The translations under genes and the position numbers were made by a program. From an uncultured Prochlorococcus sp. (GTDB taxonomy: Bacteria > Cyanobacteriota > Cyanobacteriia > PCC-6307 > Cyanobiaceae), in the NCBI GenBank assembly GCA_902596585.1, contig CACJUL010000010.1, forward strand, positions 1 through 40,584: a DNA stretch of 40,584 nucleotides, written 5' to 3'. This document shows positions 17,834-26,919 of this stretch, one piece after another. The notes below the pieces were generated by a model. The model was not told where the DNA came from, ran no database searches, and saw only the letters and a program-made list of their open reading frames with translations. Within the stretch, counting starts at the first letter, position 1, and every line of letters begins with the position of its first letter.

Positions 17834-18835
17834 ATGAATTCGATTATTCGTCCAAGAAGATTAAGAAGAACTGAGGCAATTAGAGAAATGGTTAGAGAAA
17901 ACCATCTAATGGCATCGGACTTTATATACCCATTATTTATTCATGAAAAAGATTTTAAAGAGGAAATTTCAGCAATGCCCGGAACTTATAGATGGGATAT
18001 GAATGGCTTAATAAATGAGGTTACTAGGGCATGGGAATTGGGAATAAGGTGTGTGGTTCTTTTTCCAAAAATCAATGATAGCTTAAAGACTGAAGATGGA
18101 GCAGAATGTTTTAATGAAGACGGTTTGATACCTAAAGCTATTCGAATACTTAAAAAAGAGGTTCCAGAAATGGCAATAATGACAGATGTTGCCTTGGACC
18201 CATACTCTTGTGATGGTCATGATGGATTAGTTGATGAAACTGGGAAAATATTGAACGACGAAACAATCGAAATTTTAAAAAAACAAGCTTTAACACAAGC
18301 AAGAGCTGGTGCAGATTTTATAGGCCCTAGCGACATGATGGATGGGAGAGTTGGAGCAATCAGAACTGCTCTTGATAGTCAAGGATTTAGTGATGTAGGT
18401 ATTATTAGTTACACTGCAAAATATTCATCTGCTTATTATGGTCCATTTAGAACTGCTTTAGATTCGGCTCCTAGGGAAAATAGTAAGAAAATAATTCCAG
18501 ATAATAAGTCTACTTATCAAATGGATCCTGCCAATTCAAAAGAGGCTTTAATTGAATCTGCATTGGATCAGTATGAAGGAGCTGATATTTTGATGGTAAA
18601 GCCAGGAATTTCATATTTAGATATTGTTTATAGATTAAGCGCTTTTTCAAATAAACCTATTGCTGCATACAACGTTAGTGGGGAGTATTCCATGGTAAAG
18701 TCTGCTGCTATGAAGAACTGGATTAATGAAAAAGATATTGTGTTAGAAACATTGCTTAGTTTTAAAAGAGCAGGCGCAAAATTAATACTCACTTATCATG
18801 CTTGTGATGCTTCTCAATGGTTGCAGGATACTTAA
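17834..18835 (+). CDS. hemB: Porphobilinogen synthase (delta-aminolevulinate dehydratase)
   Basis: HemB condenses two 5-aminolevulinate molecules to porphobilinogen, the first common step to haem, chlorophyll and cobamides. The 333-residue protein has RPRRLRRTEAIREMVREN, YPLFIHE, SYTAKYSSAYYGPFR with one active-site Lys and MVKPGISYLDIVY with the Schiff-base Lys (about residue 257). The metal-site segment reads DVALDPYSCDGHDG rather than the Cys-rich zinc form, which indicates the magnesium-dependent type of plants and cyanobacteria. Confidence 0.97.
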   Translation: MNSIIRPRRLRRTEAIREMVRENHLMASDFIYPLFIHEKDFKEEISAMPGTYRWDMNGLINEVTRAWELGIRCVVLFPKINDSLKTEDGAECFNEDGLIPKAIRILKKEVPEMAIMTDVALDPYSCDGHDGLVDETGKILNDETIEILKKQALTQARAGADFIGPSDMMDGRVGAIRTALDSQGFSDVGIISYTAKYSSAYYGPFRTALDSAPRENSKKIIPDNKSTYQMDPANSKEALIESALDQYEGADILMVKPGISYLDIVYRLSAFSNKPIAAYNVSGEYSMVKSAAMKNWINEKDIVLETLLSFKRAGAKLILTYHACDASQWLQDT

Positions 18836-18897
18836 AAACTCATTATTGACAAAAATTTGGTTTATTCTTAGGTAAGTAATAAATTAACTGCTTTGTT

Positions 18898-19284
18898 TTG
18901 AAGTTTTCACAAGGAGTAAATAGGATTGGTCACATTGCACTCAGAGTAGAGAATCTCGAAAGGGCGAAATCTTTTTATATTAAGCTGGGTATGAATTTAG
19001 TTTGGGACGATAAAGATTGGTCTTATTTAGAAGCTGGTAAAGGGAAAGATGGACTTGCACTGTTAGGCCCTAGCTACAAAGCTGCCGGCCCCCACTTTGC
19101 TTTTCATTTTGAAAATAAAAAAGATGTGGAAAATATTCAAAATGATTTAAAAAATTCTGGTGTAAAAGTTGGCCCTTTACATGAACATAGAGATGGAACA
19201 GCATCTTTTTATATGAAGGATACTGAAGGAAACTGGCTTGAGATGCTTTATGTTCCTCCTGAAGGGATTCAATCGAATGTTTGA
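18898..19284 (+). CDS. Glyoxalase I-like / vicinal oxygen chelate (VOC) protein
   Basis: A 128-residue VOC-fold protein starting at TTG (18898). Two beta-alpha-beta-beta-beta units are visible: GHIALRVENLERAKSFYIKLGM (about 11-32, metal His12) and PHFAFHFENKKDVENIQNDL (His around 63 and 67), ending with DTEGNWLEMLYVPP, which supplies a metal Glu. This pattern suits metal-binding glyoxalase or bleomycin-resistance relatives. It lacks some glutathione-contact residues I would expect for GloA, so substrate is open. Its stop overlaps a TTG of the mutS2 frame. Confidence 0.8.
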   Translation: MKFSQGVNRIGHIALRVENLERAKSFYIKLGMNLVWDDKDWSYLEAGKGKDGLALLGPSYKAAGPHFAFHFENKKDVENIQNDLKNSGVKVGPLHEHRDGTASFYMKDTEGNWLEMLYVPPEGIQSNV

Positions 19285-19298
19285 TTCTTTTTTTTTGT

Positions 19299-21710
19299 AT
19301 GCAAGAGAAAAGTTATTCTAAAAAATCATATTCAGATAACACCTTAGAAGATGAATCTTTTAACCTTTTAGAGTGGAATTCATTAAAAAAGCATTTATCT
19401 TCATTCGCCTCAACGGAAATGGGCAAACGAGCAATTTTAAGTTCTGGTATTCCTGCAGAATATCAAGCTTCTAAAAGACTTTTGAATGAAACTGTTGAAA
19501 TAAATGAGCTAGAAAATAATTTAGATAAATCAATTAGTTTTTCTGGTGTTTTTGATATTAGTAGAAATATTGAAATTTGTTCCAAGGGAGGTGTAATTTC
19601 ATCTTCTGAATTATTAGAAATAGCGAAAACAATTGCTGCAGCGAGAAATTTAAAAAAAATCTTGTTAGATTTTGAACAAAGGCCTTATATTTCATCAATT
19701 ACAAAAAATTTAATTGACTATCAGAATATCGAAACGATTTTTAAAAAAGGCATTGAATCTAATGGAAGGATTTCAGACAATGCTAGTAATGAACTATCTA
19801 CTCTAAGAAAAGAATTATTATCTAAGAAACTTGAAAGAAAAATATTAGTTGAGAAATTTATTCAAAAGAATTTAGCTTATTTGCAAGATACTACTATTGG
19901 TGATCGATATGGAAGGCCAGTTTTAGCTGTGAAAGTTAATTACGTAGATAATTTTAAAGGCATAATTCATGACTCTTCATCTTCAGGAAATACAGTATAT
20001 TTTGAGCCTGATAGTGTAGTAACTAAAGGTAACAAGATTGCTTCTTTAGAGGCTAGGATCACAGCAGAAGAATTCAAATTACTTAAGAAATGGTCACAAG
20101 TTGTTAGTGATAATTCAGAAAATCTTATAGAAATGGCATCTATTTTATTGAGATTAGAAAACGCTCTAACTCGTTCAAGATATTCGACATGGATTGGAGG
20201 CAAAACTCCTACGTTTGAGAAAAATCCTATTATTTCTTTAATTGGTTTTTCTCATCCGTTATTGATTTGGGAACATAAGAAAAAAGGATCCCCTCCCCCA
20301 GTGGCTGTGGATTTTCATGTAAATAGAAATATTAAGGTTGTAGCTATAACTGGTCCAAATACTGGAGGTAAAACTGCAGCTTTAAAAGGTTTGGGTTTAT
20401 CTTTGCTTATGGCTAGAGCAGGATTATTAATACCCTCAACTAATAATCCTGTTATTCCTTTTTGTCCAAATATATATGTGGATATAGGAGATAATCAATC
20501 ATTAGAAGAAAATTTATCTACCTTCAGTGGACATATATCTCGCATAAAAGAGATATTAGATTCACTTGTTAATAAGAAAGGATTATCAGTTGTTTTGTTA
20601 GATGAGATTGGATCTGGTACAGATCCTCTTGAAGGAAGTGCTCTTGCGATGGCTTTATTAAAAGAATTTGCAAATAAATCTGATATCACTTTGGCAACTA
20701 CACATTATGGAGATATTAAGGCTCTAAAATATAATGACTCCAGATTTGAAAACGTATCAGTTGCCTTTGATGAGGATTCTTTGAAGCCAAAATATATACT
20801 CAACTGGGGGATTCCTGGCAGAAGTAATGCTTTATCAATCTCAAAGAGAATTGGTTTAGATGAAAGCATACTCAATGAAGCTGCAAATTATCTAAAGCCA
20901 AAAGAAGTTGATGATATTAACACTATTATTAAAGGACTTGAGGAAGAAAGGATTAAACAACAAAATTCTTCAGAGGCAGCTGCAGAACTGATTGCAAGGA
21001 CTGAAATATTACATGATGAACTGAAGAGAAATTACGAATATCAAAAAATAAATGCTGAAAAAATCCAGGAAATTGAAAGGTCTAAATTATCAAAACATAT
21101 TGTATCCGCTAAAAAAGAGGTAATAAATTTGATTAAAAAATTAAGAGATAAAAATGTTAATGGAGAGGATACAAGAATTATTGGAAAAAGATTAAAGGAA
21201 ATTGAGACGGAACATTTAACCCAAAGAAAATTTGAACAGTCAATATCATGGAATCCTAAGGTAGGCGATTTTGTGAAAATTAAAAGTCTTAATAGTACTG
21301 GTCAAATTGTAGATTTAGATAAAAAAGGTGGTTTTTACGAAGTTAAATGTGGATCATTTAGAAGCACATTATCTTTAAATGACTTTGAAGGTATCAACGG
21401 AGAAAAGCCTAATTTCAAAAGTTCAAAAATTGAGATTAAGTCTACAAGAGAAGATTTTTCTTTTTCTAAAATTAGAACGAGTAAAAATACAATTGATGTA
21501 AGAGGGCTGAGAGTTCACGAAGCTGAAATAATTATTGAGGAGAAAATTAGAAAATTTCATGGGCCGATATGGATTGTTCATGGAATTGGAACAGGAAAAT
21601 TAAAAAAAGGATTAAGAAATTGGTTATCAGGTTTGAATTATGTTGATAAGATTGAAGATGCTGCTAACAACGAAGGTGGACCTGGTTGCAGTATTGCGTG
21701 GATAAAATAA
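19299..21710 (+). CDS. mutS2: MutS2 family ATPase/endonuclease with Smr domain
   Basis: MutS2 is a MutS-like ATPase, not a mismatch-repair protein, implicated in suppressing recombination and in rescuing collided ribosomes. I start at ATG 19299 (803 residues) rather than an in-frame TTG at 19281, whose extra residues ILFFC look non-coding. Features: N-terminal core-helix region, Walker A GPNTGGKT (about 351-358), LLDEIGSGTDPLEGSAL Walker B/signature, TLATTHYGDIKALKY, a long charged coiled coil (about 540-660), and the C-terminal Smr domain with DVRGLRVHEAE and VHGIGTGKLKKGLRNWL. Followed by obg after 40 bp. Confidence 0.94.
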   Translation: MQEKSYSKKSYSDNTLEDESFNLLEWNSLKKHLSSFASTEMGKRAILSSGIPAEYQASKRLLNETVEINELENNLDKSISFSGVFDISRNIEICSKGGVISSSELLEIAKTIAAARNLKKILLDFEQRPYISSITKNLIDYQNIETIFKKGIESNGRISDNASNELSTLRKELLSKKLERKILVEKFIQKNLAYLQDTTIGDRYGRPVLAVKVNYVDNFKGIIHDSSSSGNTVYFEPDSVVTKGNKIASLEARITAEEFKLLKKWSQVVSDNSENLIEMASILLRLENALTRSRYSTWIGGKTPTFEKNPIISLIGFSHPLLIWEHKKKGSPPPVAVDFHVNRNIKVVAITGPNTGGKTAALKGLGLSLLMARAGLLIPSTNNPVIPFCPNIYVDIGDNQSLEENLSTFSGHISRIKEILDSLVNKKGLSVVLLDEIGSGTDPLEGSALAMALLKEFANKSDITLATTHYGDIKALKYNDSRFENVSVAFDEDSLKPKYILNWGIPGRSNALSISKRIGLDESILNEAANYLKPKEVDDINTIIKGLEEERIKQQNSSEAAAELIARTEILHDELKRNYEYQKINAEKIQEIERSKLSKHIVSAKKEVINLIKKLRDKNVNGEDTRIIGKRLKEIETEHLTQRKFEQSISWNPKVGDFVKIKSLNSTGQIVDLDKKGGFYEVKCGSFRSTLSLNDFEGINGEKPNFKSSKIEIKSTREDFSFSKIRTSKNTIDVRGLRVHEAEIIIEEKIRKFHGPIWIVHGIGTGKLKKGLRNWLSGLNYVDKIEDAANNEGGPGCSIAWIK

Positions 21711-21750
21711 AATTTAAAATACTTAGAAAACAATTTAATAAGTTTATTAA

Positions 21751-22734
21751 GTGCAATTTATTGATCAAGCAAACATTATTCTTAAAGCTGGAAAAGGTGG
21801 AAATGGAATAGTTTCATTTAGAAGAGAAAAATTCGTTCCTGCTGGAGGACCGTCGGGGGGGAATGGTGGCAGAGGTGGTTCAATAATTTTGATAGCTGAT
21901 AATAATCTTCAAACATTATTAGATTTCAAATTCAAACGTGAAATAATTGCTGAGGATGGATGCAAAGGAGGTCCTAATAAGAGATCCGGAGCTTCAGGTG
22001 AGGATACAATCCTTAAAGTTCCATGCGGTACAGAAATAAGGGATATTAAAACTGGCATTATTTTAGGCGACTTAACTAAAGACAAACAGAGTTTAGTTAT
22101 TGCTATTGGAGGAAGAGGTGGACATGGTAATGCTTATTATTTAAGTAATCAAAATAGAGCCCCAGAATCATTCACTGAAGGTAATGATGGTGAGATATGG
22201 GAAGTTCAATTAGAACTAAAACTTCTTGCAGAAGTTGGAATTATAGGCCTTCCAAATGCTGGGAAAAGCACTTTGATTTCCGTTTTATCATCTGCCCGTC
22301 CAAAAATTGCAAATTACCCTTTCACAACTTTAATACCTAATTTAGGTGTAGTAAGAAAAATTGATGGGAATGGTTGCCTTTTTGCGGATATTCCTGGATT
22401 AATATCAGGGGCAGCTGATGGAGTAGGTTTGGGGCATGATTTTTTAAGGCACATTCAAAGAACGAAGATACTTGTTCATTTAATTGATTCAATTGCAGAA
22501 AATCCTTTACATGATTTTGAGATAATTGAGCAGGAATTAAAAAAATATGGTAAAGGTCTTTTAGATAAGGAGAGGATAATAGTATTAAATAAAATGGAGC
22601 TCGTAGAGAATGATTATTTGAAAATAATTACAAAAAAGTTAGAAGATATATCTAAAAAGAAAGTTTTAGTTATTTCTTCATCTTTAAAAAAAGGTTTATC
22701 TTCACTGCTTTCTGAAGTATGGAAAAGGATCTAA
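21751..22734 (+). CDS. obg: Obg/CgtA ribosome-associated GTPase
   Basis: Obg is an essential GTPase of large-subunit maturation and stress signalling. The 327-residue protein starts at GTG. The Gly-rich Obg fold fills about 1-158 ([18 protein letters not shown] and [11 protein letters not shown]), followed by the G domain with G1 GLPNAGKST (about 166-174), FTTLIPNLG switch [21 protein letters not shown] switch II and NKME. It stops after the G domain, so the optional C-terminal OCT domain is absent, as in many cyanobacteria. Confidence 0.96.
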   Translation: MQFIDQANIILKAGKGGNGIVSFRREKFVPAGGPSGGNGGRGGSIILIADNNLQTLLDFKFKREIIAEDGCKGGPNKRSGASGEDTILKVPCGTEIRDIKTGIILGDLTKDKQSLVIAIGGRGGHGNAYYLSNQNRAPESFTEGNDGEIWEVQLELKLLAEVGIIGLPNAGKSTLISVLSSARPKIANYPFTTLIPNLGVVRKIDGNGCLFADIPGLISGAADGVGLGHDFLRHIQRTKILVHLIDSIAENPLHDFEIIEQELKKYGKGLLDKERIIVLNKMELVENDYLKIITKKLEDISKKKVLVISSSLKKGLSSLLSEVWKRI

Positions 22735-22820
22735 CTTAAATTAAAAAATTTTTTGTAAAAAAATACACTTGATTTAATAATGAAAATTAGCCATAAATAA
22801 GATACTTCTTTAAATAAAAA

Positions 22821-23003
22821 ATGAATTTCTATAGTTGCTTTGATCAGCAAGGAAAAATAATTGCTAGATGTCAAACCATTCAAGATATTGAGGTTCTAAA
22901 GAAAATGGGAAGACCAATCGTTGAAGTCAAGGAAATGAAAAATGAGGAGTCGGTTGTATGTTCGCTAACAGGAAGTCCATCTGACTTTAATAGAGATTAC
23001 TAA
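22821..23003 (+). CDS. Small conserved-type protein, unknown function
   Basis: A 60-residue soluble protein, MNFYSCFDQQGKIIARC at its start, with a repeated hydrophobic-charged pattern (VLKKMGRPIVEVKEM) and three Cys (residues 6, 17 and 47). No family recognised. It starts 86 bp after obg in the same direction and ends 22 bp before a strong bidirectional terminator, which supports it as a real expressed gene. Confidence 0.65.
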   Translation: MNFYSCFDQQGKIIARCQTIQDIEVLKKMGRPIVEVKEMKNEESVVCSLTGSPSDFNRDY

Positions 23004-23025
23004 TAAAAGTATTTAACAAATAAAA

Positions 23026-23050
23026 AAAAGGGCTTTAAAGCCCTTTTTTG
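23026..23050. terminator. Bidirectional intrinsic terminator
   Basis: AAAGGGCTTT and AAAGCCCTTT abut with almost no loop, flanked by an A-run on the left and a T-run on the right, so a U-tract follows the stem on either strand. It lies between the convergent 60-residue gene (+) and CP12 (-) and would end both transcripts. Confidence 0.85.
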
Positions 23051-23073
23051 TGGTTTATTTCTCAAAAGAAAAC

Positions 23074-23292
23074 TTAATCATCATAAACAAGACATTCTGG
23101 TTCATCAGGGTTTGCATCGCAGAATAGTTCTAAAGCGTTAGGGTCATGTTTATCCTCTGGATGATGATCCTTATATTCTTCGAGTTCTTTTAGCTCTTCA
23201 GTTAAATGTCTGACCTTTGGAAGATTGCCCTCTGCTTTTGCAGATTCGATTTCCGATTGATCTTTTTGGATGTGTTCGTCAATGGATTTCAT
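23074..23292 (-). CDS. cp12: CP12-like Calvin-cycle regulator lacking the N-terminal Cys pair
   Basis: CP12 is a small, intrinsically disordered protein that joins GAPDH and phosphoribulokinase in an inactive dark complex. The 72-residue protein has the GAPDH-binding C-terminal module FCDANPDEPECLVYDD with Cys58 and Cys67, exactly the CxxxPxxxEC-type loop of the family. The N-terminal Cys pair that closes the PRK-binding hairpin is missing, and the core AWDxVEEL reads LTEELKEL. The rest is highly charged and helical. Complex formation with PRK may thus not be redox-controlled at that end. Confidence 0.88.
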   Translation of the reverse strand: MKSIDEHIQKDQSEIESAKAEGNLPKVRHLTEELKELEEYKDHHPEDKHDPNALELFCDANPDEPECLVYDD

Positions 23293-23419
23293 TTTAAGCT
23301 TTTTCGTACTTTAGTAGACATACATAACATAGTTAATTTCTAATGAAATTGCATTATCTATGAACTAAATAAGTGTTCATTACAACATCATTTTTTTTTG
23401 AAATTGATTTATGCATTTT

Positions 23420-24364
23420 TTAAGAGCCTAATTTCATAATTTCCCTTAGCGATGGTAAAACTGGTATTAGTTGATTTGGATTTAAAGGGAATAAAGCTCT
23501 GTAGTAATCTTTTTTCCATTCATCGTCGAAGCATGTCCGATAAACATTAGATAATTTAAAGAATTTTAATCTCCATTCAATAATTTTTTCGAAACTTGAT
23601 AGTTCTTGTTCAGTACATTTGAAAAGTTTGCTATATACTAATTCCCATCTTATGAGCGTTGGAAAAAGGTAAATATCTGCGTAGCTTAAATCTTCTCCCA
23701 ATATCCAGTTACCTTTATTTTTATGTAGTAAATTGTCAACTTCATTTATAGCTGCAAAAAGATTTTGACTTGCTTTTTCGTACGCTGACTGGTTTCTGGC
23801 GAAACCACATCTATATACGCCATCATTAATGTTGTTATTAATAAAATTTAAAATTTTTTGATTACAATCATTGATGATTAATGTCGGATTTCTCGATTCA
23901 ATTTTTATTGAATTGAGTAGTCTTACTATTTGGGAACTTTCGTTAGACAAAATATTTACTTCATCTTTTATAAAAGTAATTAAAAGAGGTAATGTCGCTC
24001 TAAAAATTATCTTTTTATTAGCTTTTTTGTAGAGTTCAGAAAGTCTTATACATCCATTAATCTTTGTTTTGAAAATCCATTCGCCATGCTCAACATCTGC
24101 TTTTAAAAAAATAACTTTAACTTTCTTAGATAAATTTTTTATTTCGTGTATTAGTAAAGTTCTTTGACACCATGGACAAGAATTCCCTACCAACAAATAA
24201 ATTTGTCCATTTTCATTATTAATTTCGTATTCACTATCAATTGTTATACCTTTAGGCCTTTTATAATTACCATGTAAGTCTGATGGTGCGAAACCATTCA
24301 TTAATTGGGTCCAAAACCAAAACCAGAATTTTTTGGAGGCCTTAATTAGGTATTTATTTTGCAT
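23420..24364 (-). CDS. GST-fold thiol oxidoreductase, possible glutathionyl-hydroquinone reductase relative
   Basis: A 314-residue protein with an N-terminal thioredoxin-like domain and C-terminal GST helical domain. The active-site motif is GNSCPWCQRTLL with Cys63 and Cys66; Cys-Pro-Trp is characteristic of glutathionyl-hydroquinone reductases (Xi class), which deglutathionylate quinols, but the second Cys gives a CxxC like glutaredoxins. The C-terminal half includes LGEDLSYADIYLFPTLIRW (about 219-237), normal for GST. The Trp-rich N-terminus (KFWFWFWTQLMNGFAP) looks conserved, so I keep the first ATG. It diverges from aspA with only 23 bp between starts. Confidence 0.75.
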   Translation of the reverse strand: MQNKYLIKASKKFWFWFWTQLMNGFAPSDLHGNYKRPKGITIDSEYEINNENGQIYLLVGNSCPWCQRTLLIHEIKNLSKKVKVIFLKADVEHGEWIFKTKINGCIRLSELYKKANKKIIFRATLPLLITFIKDEVNILSNESSQIVRLLNSIKIESRNPTLIINDCNQKILNFINNNINDGVYRCGFARNQSAYEKASQNLFAAINEVDNLLHKNKGNWILGEDLSYADIYLFPTLIRWELVYSKLFKCTEQELSSFEKIIEWRLKFFKLSNVYRTCFDDEWKKDYYRALFPLNPNQLIPVLPSLREIMKLGS

Positions 24365-24387
24365 AAAATTCTATTTTTAAAGAAAAA

Positions 24388-25293
24388 ATGACAATTAAAA
24401 GAATACTTATTGTTTCAGGCACTCATGGGAATGAAATTAATCCTATCTGGGCTGTTAAGCAATTAAATAGAGAGGAAAATAGTTTAAGTCATGGTGTTGA
24501 GTACGAATACATCATAGGTAATCCTGTTGCCTATGAAAAAGGGTGCAGGTATATAGATGTAGATTTAAATAGATCGTTTAAAGAAATTGAGAATTATGAC
24601 CAACATAGTAATAACTTTTATGAAACTAATAGAGCCAATTTTTTAGTCGATGAATTTGGAATTGACGGATCTAAGCCCTGTCAAATCGCAATCGATTTGC
24701 ATACTACTACTGCAAATATGGGAACAAGCATTGTTTTATATGGGAGGAGATTCAAAGATTTTTGTTTGGCTGCATTACTGCAGAACAAATTTGGGTTGCC
24801 TATTTATTTACACGAAAAAGATAATGCCCAAACAGGCTTTCTTGTAGAAGCTTGGCCATGTGGTTTAGTCATTGAAATAGGAGCTGTCGCACAAAATTTC
24901 TATGATTCAAACATCATAAATAGATTCTTAATAATACTTAGATCTTTAAGGGAAGAGATAGATAAATTGAAAAAAAATCTTATTGAACTTCCAAAGGAAT
25001 TGGTTGTTCACGTTCATCAAGGGAGTATAGATTATCCAAGAGATGAAAAAGGAAATATTGATGGGTTAATTCATCCTCAGAGAATAAACCAAGATTGGAA
25101 GTTGATTAAAAGAGGAGATCCACTATTTCTTGATAGCCAAGGGTTAATTCATGAATATGGAGGAGATGAGTTGGTTTGGCCGGTTTTTATCGGCGAAGTT
25201 GCTTATAAGGAAAAAAAAATTGCGATGAGCTATACAAAGAAAGAAGTAATTTTTTCCAATAATCAATGGGTTTATGAGTTTGAAAGCCTTTAA
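24388..25293 (+). CDS. Aspartoacylase/succinylglutamate desuccinylase-family zinc hydrolase
   Basis: AspA/AstE family members are zinc carboxypeptidase-like amidohydrolases that cut N-acyl amino acids. The 301-residue protein has the zinc ligands His13 and Glu16 in SGTHGNE and His105 in IDLHTTT, the substrate Arg in DVDLNRSF (Arg62), and the catalytic Glu in VIEIGAV (about 168). A C-terminal beta-rich domain ends at residue 301. Cyanobacterial copies are commonly named aspartoacylase, but the natural substrate in Prochlorococcus is unknown to me. Confidence 0.85.
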   Translation: MTIKRILIVSGTHGNEINPIWAVKQLNREENSLSHGVEYEYIIGNPVAYEKGCRYIDVDLNRSFKEIENYDQHSNNFYETNRANFLVDEFGIDGSKPCQIAIDLHTTTANMGTSIVLYGRRFKDFCLAALLQNKFGLPIYLHEKDNAQTGFLVEAWPCGLVIEIGAVAQNFYDSNIINRFLIILRSLREEIDKLKKNLIELPKELVVHVHQGSIDYPRDEKGNIDGLIHPQRINQDWKLIKRGDPLFLDSQGLIHEYGGDELVWPVFIGEVAYKEKKIAMSYTKKEVIFSNNQWVYEFESL

Positions 25294-25410
25294 ATTAAGA
25301 AACCAGAACAATAAATTGCTGAAAATTAATAAGGATTTTTTATTTAATAGATAAGTTTATCTAATATTCAATACATTTATTTTTTTTGCCAACTCTAAAA
25401 CCATAAAAAG

Positions 25411-25539
25411 CTAAATTCTTTCGCTCCAATAAATAACAGCTCCAAAAGCCTCTAATTGCAGTCTTCTATGTTTAGCCTCTCTTAAGGAAACCACCTCTCT
25501 CGATCTTTTTCCATTAAAAAGCCATTCAATTATTACCAA
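25411..25539 (-). CDS. 42-aa basic ORF with TTG start and Shine-Dalgarno, unknown function
   Basis: A short minus-strand frame in the 435-bp gap between aspA and psbA. It starts at TTG 25539, preceded by GAGGA 8 bp upstream, and stops at TAG (25411-25413). The protein reads LVIIEWLFNGKRSREVV at its start and ends QLEAFGAVIYWSERI: a hydrophobic Trp-containing N-terminus, an Arg/Lys-rich middle, and an aromatic C-terminus. Codon-like composition (no A/T runs, balanced residues) is unlike the flanking spacer. I do not recognise a family. Independent evidence is only the SD and the protein-like sequence. Confidence 0.6.
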   Translation of the reverse strand: MVIIEWLFNGKRSREVVSLREAKHRRLQLEAFGAVIYWSERI

Positions 25540-25654
25540 GTTTAATCCTCAATAACAAAGAAAATATTAAGACATAGAAGTTCTTTTCTTTTATTTTATA
25601 AAAAATAAGTTTACTTAAAGAAAAAATATTTACACATTTTTAGCGATTTTGGTC

Positions 25655-25660
25655 TAAAAT
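25655..25660 (+). promoter_or_regulatory. psbA promoter -10 box (candidate)
   Basis: TAAAAT lies 68 bp upstream of the psbA ATG, with TTTACA about 20 bp upstream (25630-25635) as a loosely spaced -35 candidate. Transcription would begin near 25667, placing two small hairpins in the leader. The long spacer makes the -35 uncertain. Confidence 0.45.
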
Positions 25661-25668
25661 CTTCGAAG

Positions 25669-25713
25669 CGGAATATTATTTCCGTTTTTATTTACACGTC
25701 TCAATTTAGAGAC
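25669..25713 (+). promoter_or_regulatory. psbA 5' leader with two stem-loops
   Basis: CGGAA and TTCCG (25669-25673, 25680-25684) flank a 6-nt loop, and GTCTC and GAGAC (25698-25702, 25709-25713) flank another 6-nt loop ending 15 bp before the ATG. There is no Shine-Dalgarno between the second stem and the start. Such leader stems could set mRNA stability or translation of D1 in light; that role is inference. Confidence 0.5.
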
Positions 25714-25728
25714 ATACTTTACGAACTC

Positions 25729-26811
25729 ATGACAACTATTCAGCAGCAGCGTTCTTCGCTGTTAAAAGGTTGGCCACAGTTTTGTGAGTGGGTAACATCA
25801 ACTAACAACAGAATTTATGTTGGTTGGTTCGGCGTCTTAATGATCCCATGCCTACTTACAGCAGCGGCTTGCTTCATCGTTGCATTCATCGCAGCACCAC
25901 CAGTAGACATCGACGGAATTAGAGAGCCAGTTGCTGGTTCATTCCTATATGGAAACAACATCATCTCAGGTGCAGTTGTTCCATCTTCTAACGCTATTGG
26001 TCTACACTTCTACCCAATTTGGGAAGCAGCTACTGTAGATGAGTGGTTATACAACGGTGGTCCTTACCAGCTTGTAATTTTCCACTTCCTAATTGGTATT
26101 TCAGCATACATGGGAAGACAGTGGGAGCTTTCATACCGTCTAGGTATGCGTCCATGGATCTGTGTTGCATACTCTGCACCAGTTTCAGCAGCTTTCGCAG
26201 TATTCCTTGTATACCCATTCGGTCAAGGTTCATTCTCTGACGGAATGCCTTTAGGTATATCTGGAACATTCAACTTTATGTTCGTTTTCCAAGCAGAGCA
26301 CAACATTCTTATGCACCCATTCCACATGGCTGGTGTTGCTGGTATGTTCGGAGGATCTTTATTCTCAGCTATGCATGGTTCACTTGTTACTTCATCTCTA
26401 ATCAGAGAAACAACTGAGACAGAATCTCAGAACTATGGTTACAAGTTCGGACAAGAAGAAGAAACATACAACATCGTTGCAGCTCATGGCTACTTCGGTC
26501 GTTTGATCTTCCAATATGCAAGTTTCAACAACAGCAGAAGTCTTCACTTCTTCCTAGCTGTATTCCCAGTTGTTTGTGTATGGTTAACTTCAATGGGTAT
26601 CTGCACAATGGCATTCAACCTTAACGGTTTCAACTTCAACCAGTCAGTTGTTGATGCAAACGGTAAGATTGTTCCTACATGGGGTGACGTTCTTAACAGA
26701 GCAAACCTAGGTATGGAAGTAATGCACGAGCGTAACGCTCACAACTTCCCACTTGATCTAGCAGCAGCTGAGTCTACAACAGTAGCTCTTTCAGCTCCAG
26801 CTATCGGTTAA
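25729..26811 (+). CDS. psbA: Photosystem II reaction-centre protein D1
   Basis: D1 binds P680, the QB plastoquinone and most of the Mn4CaO5 ligands. The 360-residue protein has five transmembrane helices. Visible sites are TyrZ in [12 protein letters not shown] with the Asp ligand of the cluster, the non-haem iron/QB His segments (HGYFGRL), the QB pocket YASFNNS, and the C-terminal ligands in [13 protein letters not shown]; the tail [15 protein letters not shown] after that Ala is removed by CtpA. Residue 131 (standard position 130) is Gln, the low-light D1:1 form. Codon use is richer in C-ending codons than neighbours, as expected for very high expression. Confidence 0.99.
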   Translation: MTTIQQQRSSLLKGWPQFCEWVTSTNNRIYVGWFGVLMIPCLLTAAACFIVAFIAAPPVDIDGIREPVAGSFLYGNNIISGAVVPSSNAIGLHFYPIWEAATVDEWLYNGGPYQLVIFHFLIGISAYMGRQWELSYRLGMRPWICVAYSAPVSAAFAVFLVYPFGQGSFSDGMPLGISGTFNFMFVFQAEHNILMHPFHMAGVAGMFGGSLFSAMHGSLVTSSLIRETTETESQNYGYKFGQEEETYNIVAAHGYFGRLIFQYASFNNSRSLHFFLAVFPVVCVWLTSMGICTMAFNLNGFNFNQSVVDANGKIVPTWGDVLNRANLGMEVMHERNAHNFPLDLAAAESTTVALSAPAIG

Positions 26812-26832
26812 GCTTAAAGTTCTTTAAATTTC

Positions 26833-26859
26833 AAGCCCCCTTTTTGGGGGCTTTTTTTT
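26833..26859 (+). terminator. psbA intrinsic terminator
   Basis: AAGCCCCC and GGGGGCTT pair in an 8-bp G+C-rich stem around a short T-loop and run directly into eight Ts, 21 bp after the psbA stop. A textbook intrinsic terminator for a strongly transcribed gene. Confidence 0.93.
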
Positions 26860-26919
26860 GTTTAATTTTCAATTGGTTTCATATAATGTTTATATATAGA
26901 TAAAACATTTGATATTTTT

